From Dolomedes plantarius (Eukaryota > Arthropoda > Arachnida > Araneae > Dolomedidae), in the NCBI GenBank assembly GCA_907164885.2, contig OU015495.1, positions 100,165,332-100,229,331 of the forward strand: a stretch of DNA of 64,000 nucleotides, written 5' to 3'. The position numbers and the translations under genes are program-made. Each line of letters starts with the position of its first letter. The stretch's first letter is position 1. The notes below the pieces were generated by a model that was not told the DNA's origin, ran no database searches, and saw nothing but the letters and a program-made list of their open reading frames with translations. This document shows positions 1-12,268 of this stretch, piece after piece.

Positions 1-45
<45 letters not shown>
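1..45. repeat. (TA)n microsatellite at window edge
   Basis: A run of alternating T and A that is probably cut by the window start. No gene. Confidence 0.95.
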
Positions 46-47
<2 letters not shown>

Positions 48-260
48 CGTACAAAATTTTAATATACAACAGTGGAATCATCGGAAAAAGCATTTAAAAT
101 GATCTACTAATTGACATATTTCTTACCGAACATATAACAGTTATGACTTTTCTAAGTGTATGGAAGCATTGCTTTGATAATAGTTTAACTGAATAATATC
201 ATGAAAATAAATTCAGACCTATATACGCTAATTATTTTAAAATACATAAGCAAGACTACG

Positions 261-437
261 CAGTGGCGCACCCAGGGGGGGGCCCAGGGGGCCCTGGCCC
301 CCCCCAAAGAAGTAGAAATATTGATTTTGCATTATAAATATTTGTATTCATTCATCTCGGCCCCCCCCATGCATTATAAATATTTTTATCCATTCATCTC
401 GGGCCCCCCCCAAGAAAAAACCCTGGGTGCGCCACTG
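261..437. mobile_element. hAT-type MITE with 8-bp target duplication
   Basis: The element starts with CAGTGGCGCACCCAGGG and ends with its exact 17-bp reverse complement. It is flanked on both sides by the 8-bp direct repeat AGACTACG (253-260 and 438-445). Eight-base duplications and CAGTGGCG-type ends are typical of the hAT superfamily. At 177 bp it has no room for a transposase; the interior is G/C homopolymer runs plus two copies of a short GCATTATAAATATTT-containing segment. It must have been moved by a hAT transposase supplied elsewhere. The intact duplication and perfect ends suggest a young insertion. Confidence 0.93.
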
Positions 438-445
438 AGACTACG

Positions 446-755
446 TATATACGTGTGGTGAAGGTGCTCCGATCGAATCCCGACAAGCGCCATTTAATAT
501 CTGCGTGTCTAAGCTGGATATGGGCACATTAAATCCGTAGACCGGAAAGTACCTCTATGAAGTCAGAGAGGGTGCGAGAGGGTACGATCCCCCCCTGGGG
601 ATGCTCGAACAAAATTAAGGTGGAACTTGGCTAAATCAGACTCCGACCCTTGAGGTGCCATTATGAACCAGTGCCGCACCCGTCAGCTTGCTAATCTGTA
701 TGGACCTCGTCTGAAATACTTCCTCCCAAGGGACATTAGAAACAACAACAACGAT
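446..755 (+). mobile_element. tRNA-derived SINE, 5' truncated
   Basis: Near 468-486 there is a box B-like RNA polymerase III promoter (GATCGAATCCCGAC). About 250 bp of GC-richer body follows, ending in an A-rich tail GAAACAACAACAACG near 740-753. The body (GGACCTCGTCTGAAATAC, then CCAAGGGACATTAG) loosely matches the tail of the SINE-like copies at 11081 and 31003. The box A half of the tRNA head is not visible, so the copy looks 5' truncated. The hAT MITE sits just upstream. Confidence 0.6.
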
Positions 756-1847
<1,092 letters not shown>

Positions 1848-2632
1848 GAGGCCAATGTGATTATAGAAACAGGGTGCCCGTTAAAGGACTCTCCAAATTA
1901 AAGTCAAATATCTCGAAAAACATTACCGGAAAACATTATAATCAATTATATAAACATCATACTCGAAAAACATTATAATCAATCGTTTGTTTTCTAAAGC
2001 AATGAATATTCTCCCATCCAATAAATACGTTATTTTAAACAAAAATATTCCTGTTTCGATAAAATTGACATAACAGCTCTAAGCGAAATACGGAAAAGCT
2101 CTCTGAAACCTGAAAACTCCGATTGAATTCTTAGGTTAGAAATCCTCGAAAATAATTCCAAATATCTATAGAAGTTGTAGATTCCATTTTTGAGATGCCA
2201 TTTAACACATATGCATCTACTTTCTTCCTTCGCGATAAGTTATTCTAGTATATTCAGCGTTAAAATTGAGGCGTGATTTTTCCGACATATTAAACCTTGC
2301 TATGAATTTAAAATTTCTGTGTATAAACAATGAATGTCTGCGTATGAGCAATGAATAATACATAAAATTTTACAATGCTGACGCACAGATATTTGAGAAA
2401 CTACATTTATTGCATAGACATTGAATTGCTTTTTGTTATTCACGACTGAAAAGATTTTCCTAGTTGTTCCACTACCAACAAAATTAGGTGCAGGAAGTTC
2501 TATTGATTGATTTTATCGAACATATTCAACATACCTCGAATAGGGACGTAACAGGCAAGAATCATTGAGTGGAAAACTGAGTGATAAAACAATTTGGAAT
2601 TGCTTTGCCGAATTATAGGTAAAGAATTGTTT

Positions 2633-2670
<38 letters not shown>

Positions 2671-3884
2671 TAGAAATATAATTGCCACAATCATTAAAAT
2701 AAATGATTCAGCATTCAGTTTTTGATAAATGTTAGAGGACGTCGTAAAAAGTTGAAATACAAGAAAATCACACGCGAGAGATAATTGTTTTCGGAAATAA
2801 TAATAGATCTTTCTTTTCTGATTCAAAAAATTAAACTGCTGTAATCATAAAAAACCACATACATATTGAAAAATGAACGCATTTGACTGAAGACGGAATA
2901 AAGATTTCAGTCAGTAAAAGCGTATCTCGTATGGAATGCCGGCAAAAAAACTAACATTTATAAAACTAGGACAGGAGGGTTTTTATTATCACTTGCCGTT
3001 TCCTTGTGACGTTTTCATTGTTTGGCTTGGCAGAAAAAAAATTCTCCGTTGTTACTTTATTTTTCTGTGAAATGATATCATTCATTTGCTTCGCTTTTCC
3101 GAATGCATATGCAATGCTGGAAATCGGTTCAAGCGTACCACTCATATTTCACGAGAAGGCAGTTCCAAGAATAGTTCCCTCTATAGAAATAAACTCCAGA
3201 CGGTTTTTTTTTTCAAATAAAGATCTGCTTTTTTTGAGAATGCAATCATTTCACAGCTTTATTTTTAAAAAAAGATTTTAGTCTAGAAGTTACGTAAGAT
3301 TTTGTGTTATCTATAATGATAATGATCATAATAATAATGTTATATTTTATTAGATGAAACTAAGTTTAAAATAGTATGTTATCTGCAGATTAGAGGAATT
3401 CTACTGAAAAAAGGGATTTTTAGAAAAGTGGTTATCAAGATAATTATTTAAATACTTGAAACTGATCAATAAGAAAAAAAAACTGTCTATACACTACTGG
3501 ATGCAAAGCATTTGCGTAATACAAGACAAAAAATTTGCTCAGCACAACACGTAGGGTTGCAGTGAGGGGTGTAGGATTGTTCATCGGAATAGAGTAGTTA
3601 TAGCCTATGAAGGAGTGATGGATCATTTCCCATTGGTCGAGGAAAATGTTTTCTCTTTTCGGGAGCAGTACTACATGAATGCTGTTGTGCTGAGTGAAAT
3701 TTTGCCTAGTGTTTATAAAGTTCCTTTCTAATTATCCAGATGGTGCATCGGAATGGAAAGAGACTAACTTGAGGTCATATATCATATAAAAGGAGGGCGT
3801 CCTCTTACATGATGTATTGCCCCTTCATATTTTCAGATAATTAACTGAAGCTCATCATGTTAAAGCTTACGTACATAAGGTAAA
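1848..3884. other. No gene seen
   Basis: AT-rich unique-looking DNA. A lone CAGGGTGCCCGTTAAAGGA near 1871 resembles the end of a mariner element, but I found no partner end. A (TA)n run lies at 2636-2666. Open frames here (for example 3006-3281) show no domain and fit chance. Confidence 0.5.
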
Positions 3885-3965
3885 ATTGGTCAACAGCATA
3901 ACACAGTGGTCAAGATATCAGTGAGGTATGCAGGGAAAAGTGGGGATTCAAACCTGCGTTGGGCG
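3885..3965 (+). other. Possible tRNA-like SINE head
   Basis: AGCATAACACAGTGGTCAAG resembles box A and GGATTCAAACC, about 45 bp later, resembles box B of a polymerase III promoter. No cloverleaf was folded and no tail is visible. It could be a decayed SINE or chance. Confidence 0.3.
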
Positions 3966-4250
3966 TAATTTGCTTGAAATGATAGAAAAGTAATATGATC
4001 GAATGCCCTGTGAGTGATGACACGTTGTCAGACAAATATAATTTAGCTGTGGATATTAATCTAAAATAAAAATTGGATAATTTTCCAACGATGTAAAGTA
4101 TTTATGATTGGAGAATATTAATTAGAACTAAGATAAACTTCACAAATACATTTTGACGATAATAAATAAAAAAAGAATGTTAAGTAGAAATTATAGCATT
4201 TTTGCAAATCTATCAGAAATATTTGGGGCTAAAGCTAATACAACTTAGTA

Positions 4251-5258
4251 AGAACAAAATAACAGACTTAAATATTATTACCCGTGGATGACCACAAACG
4301 CACTTTTTCCGTTTGAAGAAGATTTTTCTATAGTTTATTTTTTAAGCTACAAAATAAAAACTTCCACTTGAGATGTATAAAACGGCATTTAATGAGCGTA
4401 ATGGACAATTAGATGTCCGTTACTAAGTATTGTTAATAATGAAGTCAAATAAATCTTGCTACTGTGCATAAATATACATAAATATTAGCAGATATATATT
4501 TAAATGAAAAATTATTCAGCTCTAGAGTTTTGAAACTCTAATGAGTTTAACAAATGCAAGCAATTAAACTGATTGCCCCATAATTCGAGTCTGATCCTCG
4601 CAATAAAATTTTCATATTCCGAATTTTCGTTTTCCATATTCCAAATTTTCTACATTACTTATGCTTCATTAGCAGCTATAATTTTCTAATGGAAATCAAA
4701 CGAAAGTGGACTTTTTCTAAAAAGAAGTTCTCTGAAACTGTAATACACAGTAACGAAGAAAGAACAAAATAATAGACCTAAATATTCTTACCAGTGGATA
4801 ACCACAAACGCACCTTTTACGTTTGAAGAAGTTTTTTCTATTGGTTATTTTTTAAGCTACAAAACAAAACTTCCACTTGATATGTATAACACACCATTTA
4901 ACGAGTGTAAAGGACAATTGGATGTCCGTTCTAATTATTGTAAATAATGAAGTCAAGTAAATCTTTCTAATGTGCATAAATATTCATAAATATAACAGAT
5001 ATATATTTAAATAAAAAGTTATTCTTTTCTGAAGTTTTGAAACTCTAATAAATTTAACAAATGTAAGCAATTAAACTGATTGCCCCATAATTCGAGTCCG
5101 GTCCTTGTAATAAAATTTTCTTATTCCGAATTTTCGTTTTCCATATTCCAAATTTTCTACTTTACTTATGCTTCATTAGTAGCTATAATTTTCTAATGGA
5201 AAGCAAAACGAAAGTGGACTATTTCTGAAAAGAAGTTCTCTGAAACTGTAATACACAG
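4251..5258. repeat. Tandem duplication of a ~510-bp unit
   Basis: Two direct copies lie head to tail: the first starts AGAACAAAAT at 4251, the second at 4761. Both carry, in the same order, CCACAAACGCAC, TTTTTTAAGCTACAAAA, GGACAATT-GATGTCCGTT and the shared end CTGAAACTGTAATACACAG. Small indels and substitutions show the duplication is not recent. No coding potential is seen in either copy. Confidence 0.9.
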
Positions 5259-6176
5259 TTAATGGGAACACTGAATTGTACTCGCTTTCATAATATTTTA
5301 AATAGTAAACTTTTGTTATAAAATGAAATCCTGTTGATAGTTATCTTAAACGAAACAACTATCAATTAAAAAAATTCCGTAATTAAAATTGTTAACTTTT
5401 CAACGTTGTACTCGTATTGTTAAATTTTTAACGTTCTTTTGCTTTCTCTTCAGCTACTTACATGAAATATTTTCAAAGCAATAGACACCCCAACATTTGT
5501 TCCAAACCTTGTTTTCAAAAATATATACAATGTTTTTAAAGCATACTACAGATGGAGGTTTCATAAAAACAAAAATTTAAATTCCTTTTCCTCTCCGATG
5601 GGATCCATTTTCGTATCGTCACCCAAACGTCACGTCGCGAACTGAAGATGATCTTCACCGAGTATCTTTTTTTTTCTCTCCTCCGAAATAAAAAAGAATA
5701 TCAATGTTCCGCTCGAATATACACAACTCAACAGGGAACTATTTTTAGCGCGCGCTATCGACCATCTTATCCGTTTACTCATCTAACTTCGATCTGTCTT
5801 CCGCGAGCAGTTATGAAGGATATACGTTCATTGCATAACGGGATTGTGATGTCTGATTTCTGGACATAAATATTTTTCATTTAGGCCCCAATGTTTATGT
5901 TCGCCGAAGGGCTGATTTTCTGAAAACGTAAGGGTTTGTGTAGTTAGATCATATTGGAAATATGTATGCTTCTAGAGAAAAATATATGCAGTATTTTGTA
6001 CTAATAGAGAAATACCAATTTCTTTTTCGATGCTTTATAAAAGTGACGAGTAATTTTAGTTTCAAATGTAGTAATAAGCTATTTGAACTTCAATAAAAGC
6101 AGAGCATTTTCAATCCAAATATTGCTAATTATCCAACTTTCCAATTATTTCTTTTAAGAGGTGAAATTTATAAAAA
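5259..6176. other. No gene seen apart from the module at 5739
   Basis: Mostly AT-rich. A GC-richer patch at 5590-5870 holds the GGTCGATA/CTAAAAATAG module. The 73-codon frame at 5648-5869 crosses that module and is probably not coding. Confidence 0.45.
5739..5763 (-). promoter_or_regulatory. Short form of the GGTCGATA...CTAAAAATAG module
   Basis: On the minus strand GGTCGATA is followed after 7 bp (GCGCGCG) by CTAAAAATAG, which fits the MEF2 consensus YTAWWWWTAR. In the three other copies (43781, 48835, 52376) the gap is 25-27 bp. Regulatory function is inference only; the module could equally be a conserved piece of a repeat. Confidence 0.3.
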
Positions 6177-7009
6177 CTAGTTGAAAACCCTTACTTCTCT
6201 ACGGAGTACTGTCAAATTAAATACAACGGTCAATGTATGCAATTAATGCCAAAACTATGTATAAATATATATATATAACAAATACAACGATCAATGTATG
6301 CAATTAATGCCAAAACTATGTATAAATATATATATAACAAATACAACGATCAATGTATGCAATTCATGTAAAAAAAAACGAAAAAATATATTTATAAAAA
6401 AATTGTAGCGGATATTTTTATAGACGAAATAATGTAGAAGAAAATATTCAAATTAATTCTAATAGGACATACTAAAGAATATAGTACAGTTTGAGGAACA
6501 TATCTTTTACTGTATTTTAATATTTTTTTGGATAATTTCCAATCGTCTGCCGCATTAGCAAGAAAAAAACATATTATTTTGTCTATTTCGTTGTTATGCA
6601 CGTGACGATAAATTAAATTTAAGTGCCAGAAAAAGAAATCACGTGATCAGCATTTAATAAATTAAATTCTAAAAATTAATATTTAAAAATTCCTCAAAAA
6701 TCAGAAAATGTAGGTAAAGATTCGAAAATGATTTCATATTAAAGGAAATTTTATGATCTTTATTGTGATATAAATTTTATAACCCTTAGATTATTATTTT
6801 AAATGCAAACTTTAAAAAAAAGTTACTAAAACAGCTTAAAAATTTAATTTAAAAAAAATCTAAGAATAATTTATCAAAAATCTTTCTTAGGGCACCTTTA
6901 CACTATAAGAAAAAAAGGCCATGCAAATTTTCAGCCCTTTAGGTCCTGCGGTTTGGTCTGTGTGTTGTCTGTCAGTCAGTGAGTGACGGAACTGTTTTAT
7001 ATATATAGA
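6177..7009 (-). mobile_element. Non-autonomous Helitron, copy 1 (subfamily A)
   Basis: Read on the minus strand the element begins TCTATATATATAAAACAG, then GTTCCGTCACTCACTG, and ends in CTAG followed by T, the terminal pattern of Helitrons (5' TC, 3' CTRR, insertion between A and T). The hairpin before the 3' end is degraded. The body shares long stretches with six other copies here, including CCGCAGGACCTAAAGGG and GCATGCAAATTTTC-like segments. Near the 3' end (6229-6370) a ~60-bp piece with CAATGTATGCAATTAATGCC is repeated three times. No Rep/helicase coding is present. Confidence 0.75.
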
Positions 7010-7662
7010 CTAGAACTTAATGATTTAATTTTATTTCTCATGAGGCTTTATTCCTTGTGTTTGCTCTTGCTTTGTTCTTTGAAGCTGTTTTTTGCTCTTA
7101 ATGGCTGCCTTTTTTTGAAGTTGCTTAGGTTTGCTTATTTCTTTACATCGTTCATTTTAAATGAAAAACTCTGCCTCACTACTCTTGATCCTGAGTTGAA
7201 TTTTGTTTTATTTTCTTTTTGAGGTGTCGGAAAAGAATTCTATTGAAATATTTTTACAGCAGTTCAGAAGTTTTTCATCAGAATTATAGATTTTACGTAA
7301 AACATTCTGTCTTACAGCATTCCAACTGGCAAAAATTAAATTGTGAAAAATTTCTCTGATCAGTATAGTACACTATTTTTAAGCGAGTAATCATAAGATA
7401 AAATGGTTCAATTTACACTAGCATATTACTGTATAGACTTTATAAAAATTTCTATTGTAAACAGTGTTTTTGTAACACAAATATTTAAAACAATCGTGGA
7501 AAGTAATCCTAGCTGTGTGTACGCGTATAACACATTATTTAACACATGTTTAAAAGCTCTGTTTTTGGATGCTATTACTGCTTAATTTGAAATTAAACTT
7601 TTCTTTACGGTCCTCAGTAAAATGTTGTTGAAAAGTCAATTTCCGGAATGAAAATATATTTA
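7010..7662. other. No gene seen
   Basis: AT-rich sequence. Two short open frames (6983-7222 and 7403-7585) are hydrophobic translations of T-rich DNA with no recognisable domain. Confidence 0.45.
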
Positions 7663-7995
7663 GAGTCGAACCCCGTTATAACGAACTTCAAAGGACCAAA
7701 GGTTTTGTTCGCTTTACCCGGTGGTTCACTATATCCGAACCGTTAAGAAAGATGCTAGAGTTCATAAAATGTATAACTCATTAGTTGCAATGTGTATTCA
7801 ATAATGATGTATTAATAAATGACAAAATCTATTAAAAATGATCATTAAGGAATGAAATCGACTAAAATCAATTACATTAAACTGACACAATACTAATTAA
7901 ATTACGTACAATAGACAAACAGCTGGACCAAAATTTTCGTTCGTTATATCCGTGAGTTCGTAATATATCGGGTTCGCTATAACGGGGTTCAACTG
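7663..7995. mobile_element. Tigger/pogo-like MITE
   Basis: The ends GAGTCGAACCCCGTTATA and, from the other side, CAGTTGAACCCCGTTATAG are inverted copies of each other, each followed by CGAAC. Both are flanked by TA (7661-7662 and 7996-7997), the target of Tc1/mariner/pogo elements. The 333-bp interior has no transposase. The CAGTTGAACCCCGTTATA-type end resembles pogo/Tigger-like families. Confidence 0.85.
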
Positions 7996-8189
7996 TAATG
8001 CTCTAAAAGCTTAATAAATGTAATATTTACAATAAGGCTTTCACAATTTTTTTACAGCTGATTTAAACTGTAGGATGTAAAATAGGATTTATAATAACTA
8101 CACAGGTTTGTGAAAAAGGAAATTCTAAAAATGAGATCCTTTTACATTGCTCGGTAAATTTTGCCAATCCACAAATAATAGTTTTGTTG

Positions 8190-8290
8190 GTAGTGTGCTG
8201 CTTTCGAGATTTGGGCACCCGGGCTCGTCTCGGTCTTAGCAGACGATCGTCATAGGTTTAATCGCGAAACAGAGGTACCAGCTAATATCC
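8190..8290 (+). mobile_element. Possible tRNA-derived SINE head
   Basis: TTGGTAGTGTGCTGCTTTCG resembles a box A region and CGGGCTCGTCTCGG a box B region, with tRNA-like spacing and GC content far above the surroundings. No tail is visible before the inverted-repeat element at 8357. Confidence 0.35.
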
Positions 8291-8356
8291 TTCATTCCAA
8301 GTATTAACAAAAAATCTTGTTATATATGCATATTTTTTAATCAGTCATATGGTTAA

Positions 8357-8774
8357 GGTTCCTGTGTACTAACCCTACAGGATTCGCTCACCTCAATGTT
8401 AACCTATGGAGAAAATTTTTCTACTATTTACAGCTATATGAATGAGGATAATCCAATAAAAATGATATTTTCAGATCTTGAACTTTTCTGCACCTTGCAA
8501 CAGGATTTATTTTATAAATTCCGTCCACCAAAGGAATTGATGAGTGTTTACAACACACTATACGAGATTTTTCACCGAATAATTTATATTTAAAAATATT
8601 AAATGAATTTTTATTTTCAAAAGCGAAAATTGCCCCAAAATGTTAGATGTCTTTCTCTATTACGGAGTACAATTAAAAAAAACTTTTCAATCCAAGTCGG
8701 CAATCCTTGGACACATTTTCTCCATAGGATGAAATTGAAGTGAGCGAATCCAATAGGGTTAGTACACACCAGCC
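8357..8774. mobile_element. Inverted-repeat element at TTAA target
   Basis: Terminal inverted repeats of about 60 bp carry GTGTACTAACCCTA, GGATTCGCTCAC and CCTATGGAGAAAAT in both arms. Both ends abut TTAA (8353-8356 and 8775-8778), the target duplication used by piggyBac-like elements. The 418-bp element has no transposase; the 65-codon frame at 8396-8593 runs through the left arm and is not a gene. The family is not one I recognise. Confidence 0.8.
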
Positions 8775-9049
8775 TTAAAGCATTAGGTTAATTTGTTAGG
8801 TATTAAACAGCATTTCTAATACTCGCGTATCCTGATTGTCAGTTAGCGGATGGATGTTAAACTGTTTCGTAACTAATGTTTAACAAATATGCAAACTCAC
8901 AAGTACATTACTTTCTGGGAGAGAAAGTTGATATATCTTAACCATTAATTAGCTTTGATACCGCTGAACAGGAGGTTTTGAATCACAGTGATTACTCTTA
9001 TTACGTATTCTCTGATATTTTTGAATGTGCATTTGTCCTTTGTTTCTCA

Positions 9050-9888
9050 TCTATATACTATATAAAACAGTTCCGTAACTGACTGACTCACTGACTGACA
9101 TACAACGCACAAACCAAACCGCTGGACCTAAAGTGCTGAAATTATGCATGGCGATTCTTCTTATAGTGTAGGGGTGCACTAAGAAAGAATTTTGAAAAAT
9201 TCTTCTTAGATTTTTTAAAATAAAATTTTTAAGCTGTTTTAATAACTTTTTTTAATTTTGCATTTAAAATAATTATTTGAGGGTTATAAAATTTATATCA
9301 CAAGAAAGATCATAAAAATTGTTTTAAAATGAAATATTTTTCGAATCTTTATCTCTATTTTCTGATTTTTGGTGAATTTTTAGAATTTAATTTATTAGAT
9401 TATAAATTAGAATTTAATTTATTAGAATTTAATTTATTAGATTAGATTTATAAGATTAATTTTTAGAATTTAATTTATTAAATGCTGATCACGTGATTTC
9501 TTTTTCTGATACTTTAAATAAATTGATCGTCACGTGCATAACAACTAAATACACACAAAAAAAAATTCTTTTCTTGCGAATGCGGCAGACGATTGGACAT
9601 TATTAAAAAAATATTAAAATACAGTAAAAGATATGTTCCTCAAACTGTACTATAGTAACTATACTATATTCTTTAGTATGTCCTATTAGATTTAATTTGA
9701 ATATTTTCTTCTACATTATTTTGTCTATAAAAATATCCGTTACGATTTTTTTATAAATATATTTTTTTCGTTTTTTTTACATCAATTGCATACATTGATA
9801 GTTGTATTTATTATAAATATATTTTTACATATTTTTGGCATTAATTGCATGCATTGACCGTTGTATTTAATTCGAATGTACTGTTCAG
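9050..9888 (+). mobile_element. Non-autonomous Helitron, copy 2 (3' end damaged)
   Basis: It starts A|TCTATATACTATATAAAACAG, then TTCCGTAACTGACTGACTC, and continues with the family core CCGCTGGACCTAAAG and GCATGGCGATTCTTCTTATA. Subfamily A markers GCGGCAGACGATTGGACATT and CTGTACTATAGTAACTATAC are present. At the 3' end the family segment GACCGTTGTATTTAATTCGAATGTACT is followed by CTGTTCAG, so the terminal hairpin and CTAG are deleted. Confidence 0.75.
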
Positions 9889-11080
9889 AAATACAACATC
9901 GGTGATCTTAATAAAAAAAGTTTTTTAAAAATAAAGCTGGAAGTTAAAGAAGTTTGAATCTGAAAGATATATACGTATTAAGAATAAAATGTTATACATA
10001 TGGACACAATATTTTAAAGAGGAATTTCAGATTCGATTTCGGGAAAAATACTACCAATTCAATGTAAGCGAGGAGAGAGTTTCTTCGTTTAATTTCTCCA
10101 TGATTTTAAGTAATGGAGTCTTTTACAAAAGTCGAAACACAAATTGAGAAAGGTATACTTAAAACATTAAACCTTAAACACATTCCGTATTTTAGCATCA
10201 GGGTATGAGTGATCAGAAAACCACTGGATATATTTTCGGTAATATAAGTCACTATTTAAAGAAAAAAATAACTAAATATATTTTATTTTATTTTCAGGGA
10301 ATAAATCGTTATTTATATTGTCCGAAAATAAATATTTATTTTTTTAATTATGCATTCTTCTCAGGAATATCTAACCTAAAATTTTAAATTACTCTATGAA
10401 GGAGCTCCATTTTTACCCATTGTATTACACATCATTTCATTTTTATGTAAATATTTAAATAAAATATTTCACAGGAGAAGTATATCTATACTTGTACGTG
10501 TCTGCAACTTCCTGAAAATACATTATAAGTCTCCTTTTTAACATCTAACATTTAGAAGTTCCCAGTACTTGGCCTACACCTCATTATGAGTACATAAGAA
10601 AAAAAAGCGTTTAATTTGTTGAACATAGAAATTTGGGATAGAGCCAGCTAATCTAGTGTCTATGTTAGCGCATCCATGTGACAGAAGGTCAGTGAGATGA
10701 CAGCAGAACAACCGAAACTAGGCCAAGTGTTTGAGATCGCCAACTGCTTGATTAAATCTGTCAGATACTTTAAAGTACATGCCAAAAAGACAATATTTCT
10801 ATAAATGCACTTTTTGAACGCATGCATGAATAGTTCGCAGGACTTCAGTTATGAATATATACTTTTGATAATTCATGCATAGGTACGCTTTCAGTCTTTC
10901 CAAAACAGTTATTTACAAGAACTGAGATAGATAAGTTCATTCTGGTCTTTTTTGTATACAGTTACGTTCTATCTAAGCTCATTACCAGGCGCGCGGATAA
11001 ACTAACGTGTAATAAAATCCTCTTTATAAAGTATTTATTAAACTGAAAGTCAAATTATATGACGAAATATTAACTAGTCA
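9889..11080. other. No gene seen
   Basis: AT-rich, unique-looking DNA with no inverted repeat, domain or splice-bordered open frame that I could support. Confidence 0.45.
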
Positions 11081-11310
11081 GGCCGAGGTTGCCCTGTGGT
11101 AAGCGCGGTGGCTTTTGGTGCTGAGGGTGCTCGGGTCGAATCCCGACGCATGCCACTAAAATACCTCTGTTCGTGTCGTCCCTTCATAGGGGGCAATGCT
11201 GGTCCGCCTATATGGCGCTCCCATAATAAAATGGTCAGCAAAAACTGTGGTGAATGACAACAGGCGAATTTCTATCCGACAAAAGTGCCTCCGCATTGGA
11301 AAAAAATATA
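11081..11310 (+). mobile_element. tRNA-derived SINE
   Basis: The head has a box A-like GTTGCCCTGTGGTAAGCGCG near 11087 and a box B GGGTCGAATCCCGA near 11133, spaced as in a tRNA gene. The body follows (CCTATATGGCGCTCCCATAA, then GACAAAAGTGCCTCCGCATT) and an A-rich end. The same body segment occurs on the minus strand at 31003-31165. This is the most complete SINE copy in the window. Helitron copy 3 lies about 190 bp downstream. Confidence 0.8.
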
Positions 11311-11502
11311 TTAACTAGCCAAAATTGATAACAGAAAAAACTGACCCACTTATACTTAAAAGTTTCAGAATTAACTTCCTTACCACTTTCTGCTTGGAAA
11401 GGTGCAAAACCTAGGTCTCTTAATCTTAATGTCTTACTAAATTAGCCGGGATCTGACAGGGTTCAAATTTTAAAGCTTGCTTCATTGCTCACAGAGTTCT
11501 AA

Positions 11503-12268
11503 TCTATATATATATATATAACAGCTCCGTAACTGACTGATTGACTGACTGATATATAATCTAGTGTGACTGACATATACCGCACAGACCAAACCACTAG
11601 ACCTAAAGGGCTGAATTTTTGCATGGCGATTCTTCTTATAGTGTAGGGGTACACTAAGAGAGATTTTTGAAAAATTCTTCTTAGATTTTTAAAAAATTAA
11701 ATTTTAAGCAGTTTTTGTAATATTCTTTAAAGTTTGCATTTAAAATAATAATTTGAGAGTTATAAAATTTATATCACGAGAAAGATCCTAAAAATTCCTT
11801 TAAAAGGAAATCTTTTCGAAATCTTTACCTCCATTTTCTGATTTTTGGTGAATTTTTAAAGATTAATTTTTAGAATTTAATTTATTAAAGTCTGATTACG
11901 TGGTTTCTTTTCTTTTTGGTGATACTTGAAATTAATTTTTCGTCACTTGCATAACAGCGAAATAAATGGACAAAAAATTAAAATACGGTAAAAGATAAAA
12001 TTCAACCACTAGATTAATTGAGATGGAAGTTTTTTAAGAATTTAATTCAAAATAATATGTTTTATGGATATTAAACATACAAATTAATTGCATATATTGA
12101 CAGTTGCATTTAATTCGAATATTTTCTTCTACATTATTTTGTCTATAAAACTATCCGTTACGATTTTTTTATAAATATATTTATTTTTCTTTTTGGCATT
12201 AATTGCATACATTGACCGTTGTATTTAATTTGAATGTACTCCGTAGGGAAGCACGGGTATTCAGCTAG
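11503..12268 (+). mobile_element. Non-autonomous Helitron, copy 3 (subfamily B)
   Basis: The copy has intact ends: A|TCTATATATATATATA at the 5' side and, at the 3' side, the short hairpin CCGTAGGGAAGCACGG followed by GTATTCAGCTAG|T. Its interior differs from subfamily A: it has ATTCAACCACTAGATTAATT and GGATATTAAACATACAAATT, shared only with copy 7 at 62918. No coding capacity. Confidence 0.85.

Noticed and set aside
1871..1900. mariner element from a CAGGGTGCCCGTTAAAGGA end
   Set aside because: No inverted partner end or transposase fragment was found in the following 2 kb.
3006..3281. 91-codon ORF as a gene
   Set aside because: Phe/Ser-rich translation of T-rich DNA, no domain, no conserved motif, length expected by chance at this base composition.
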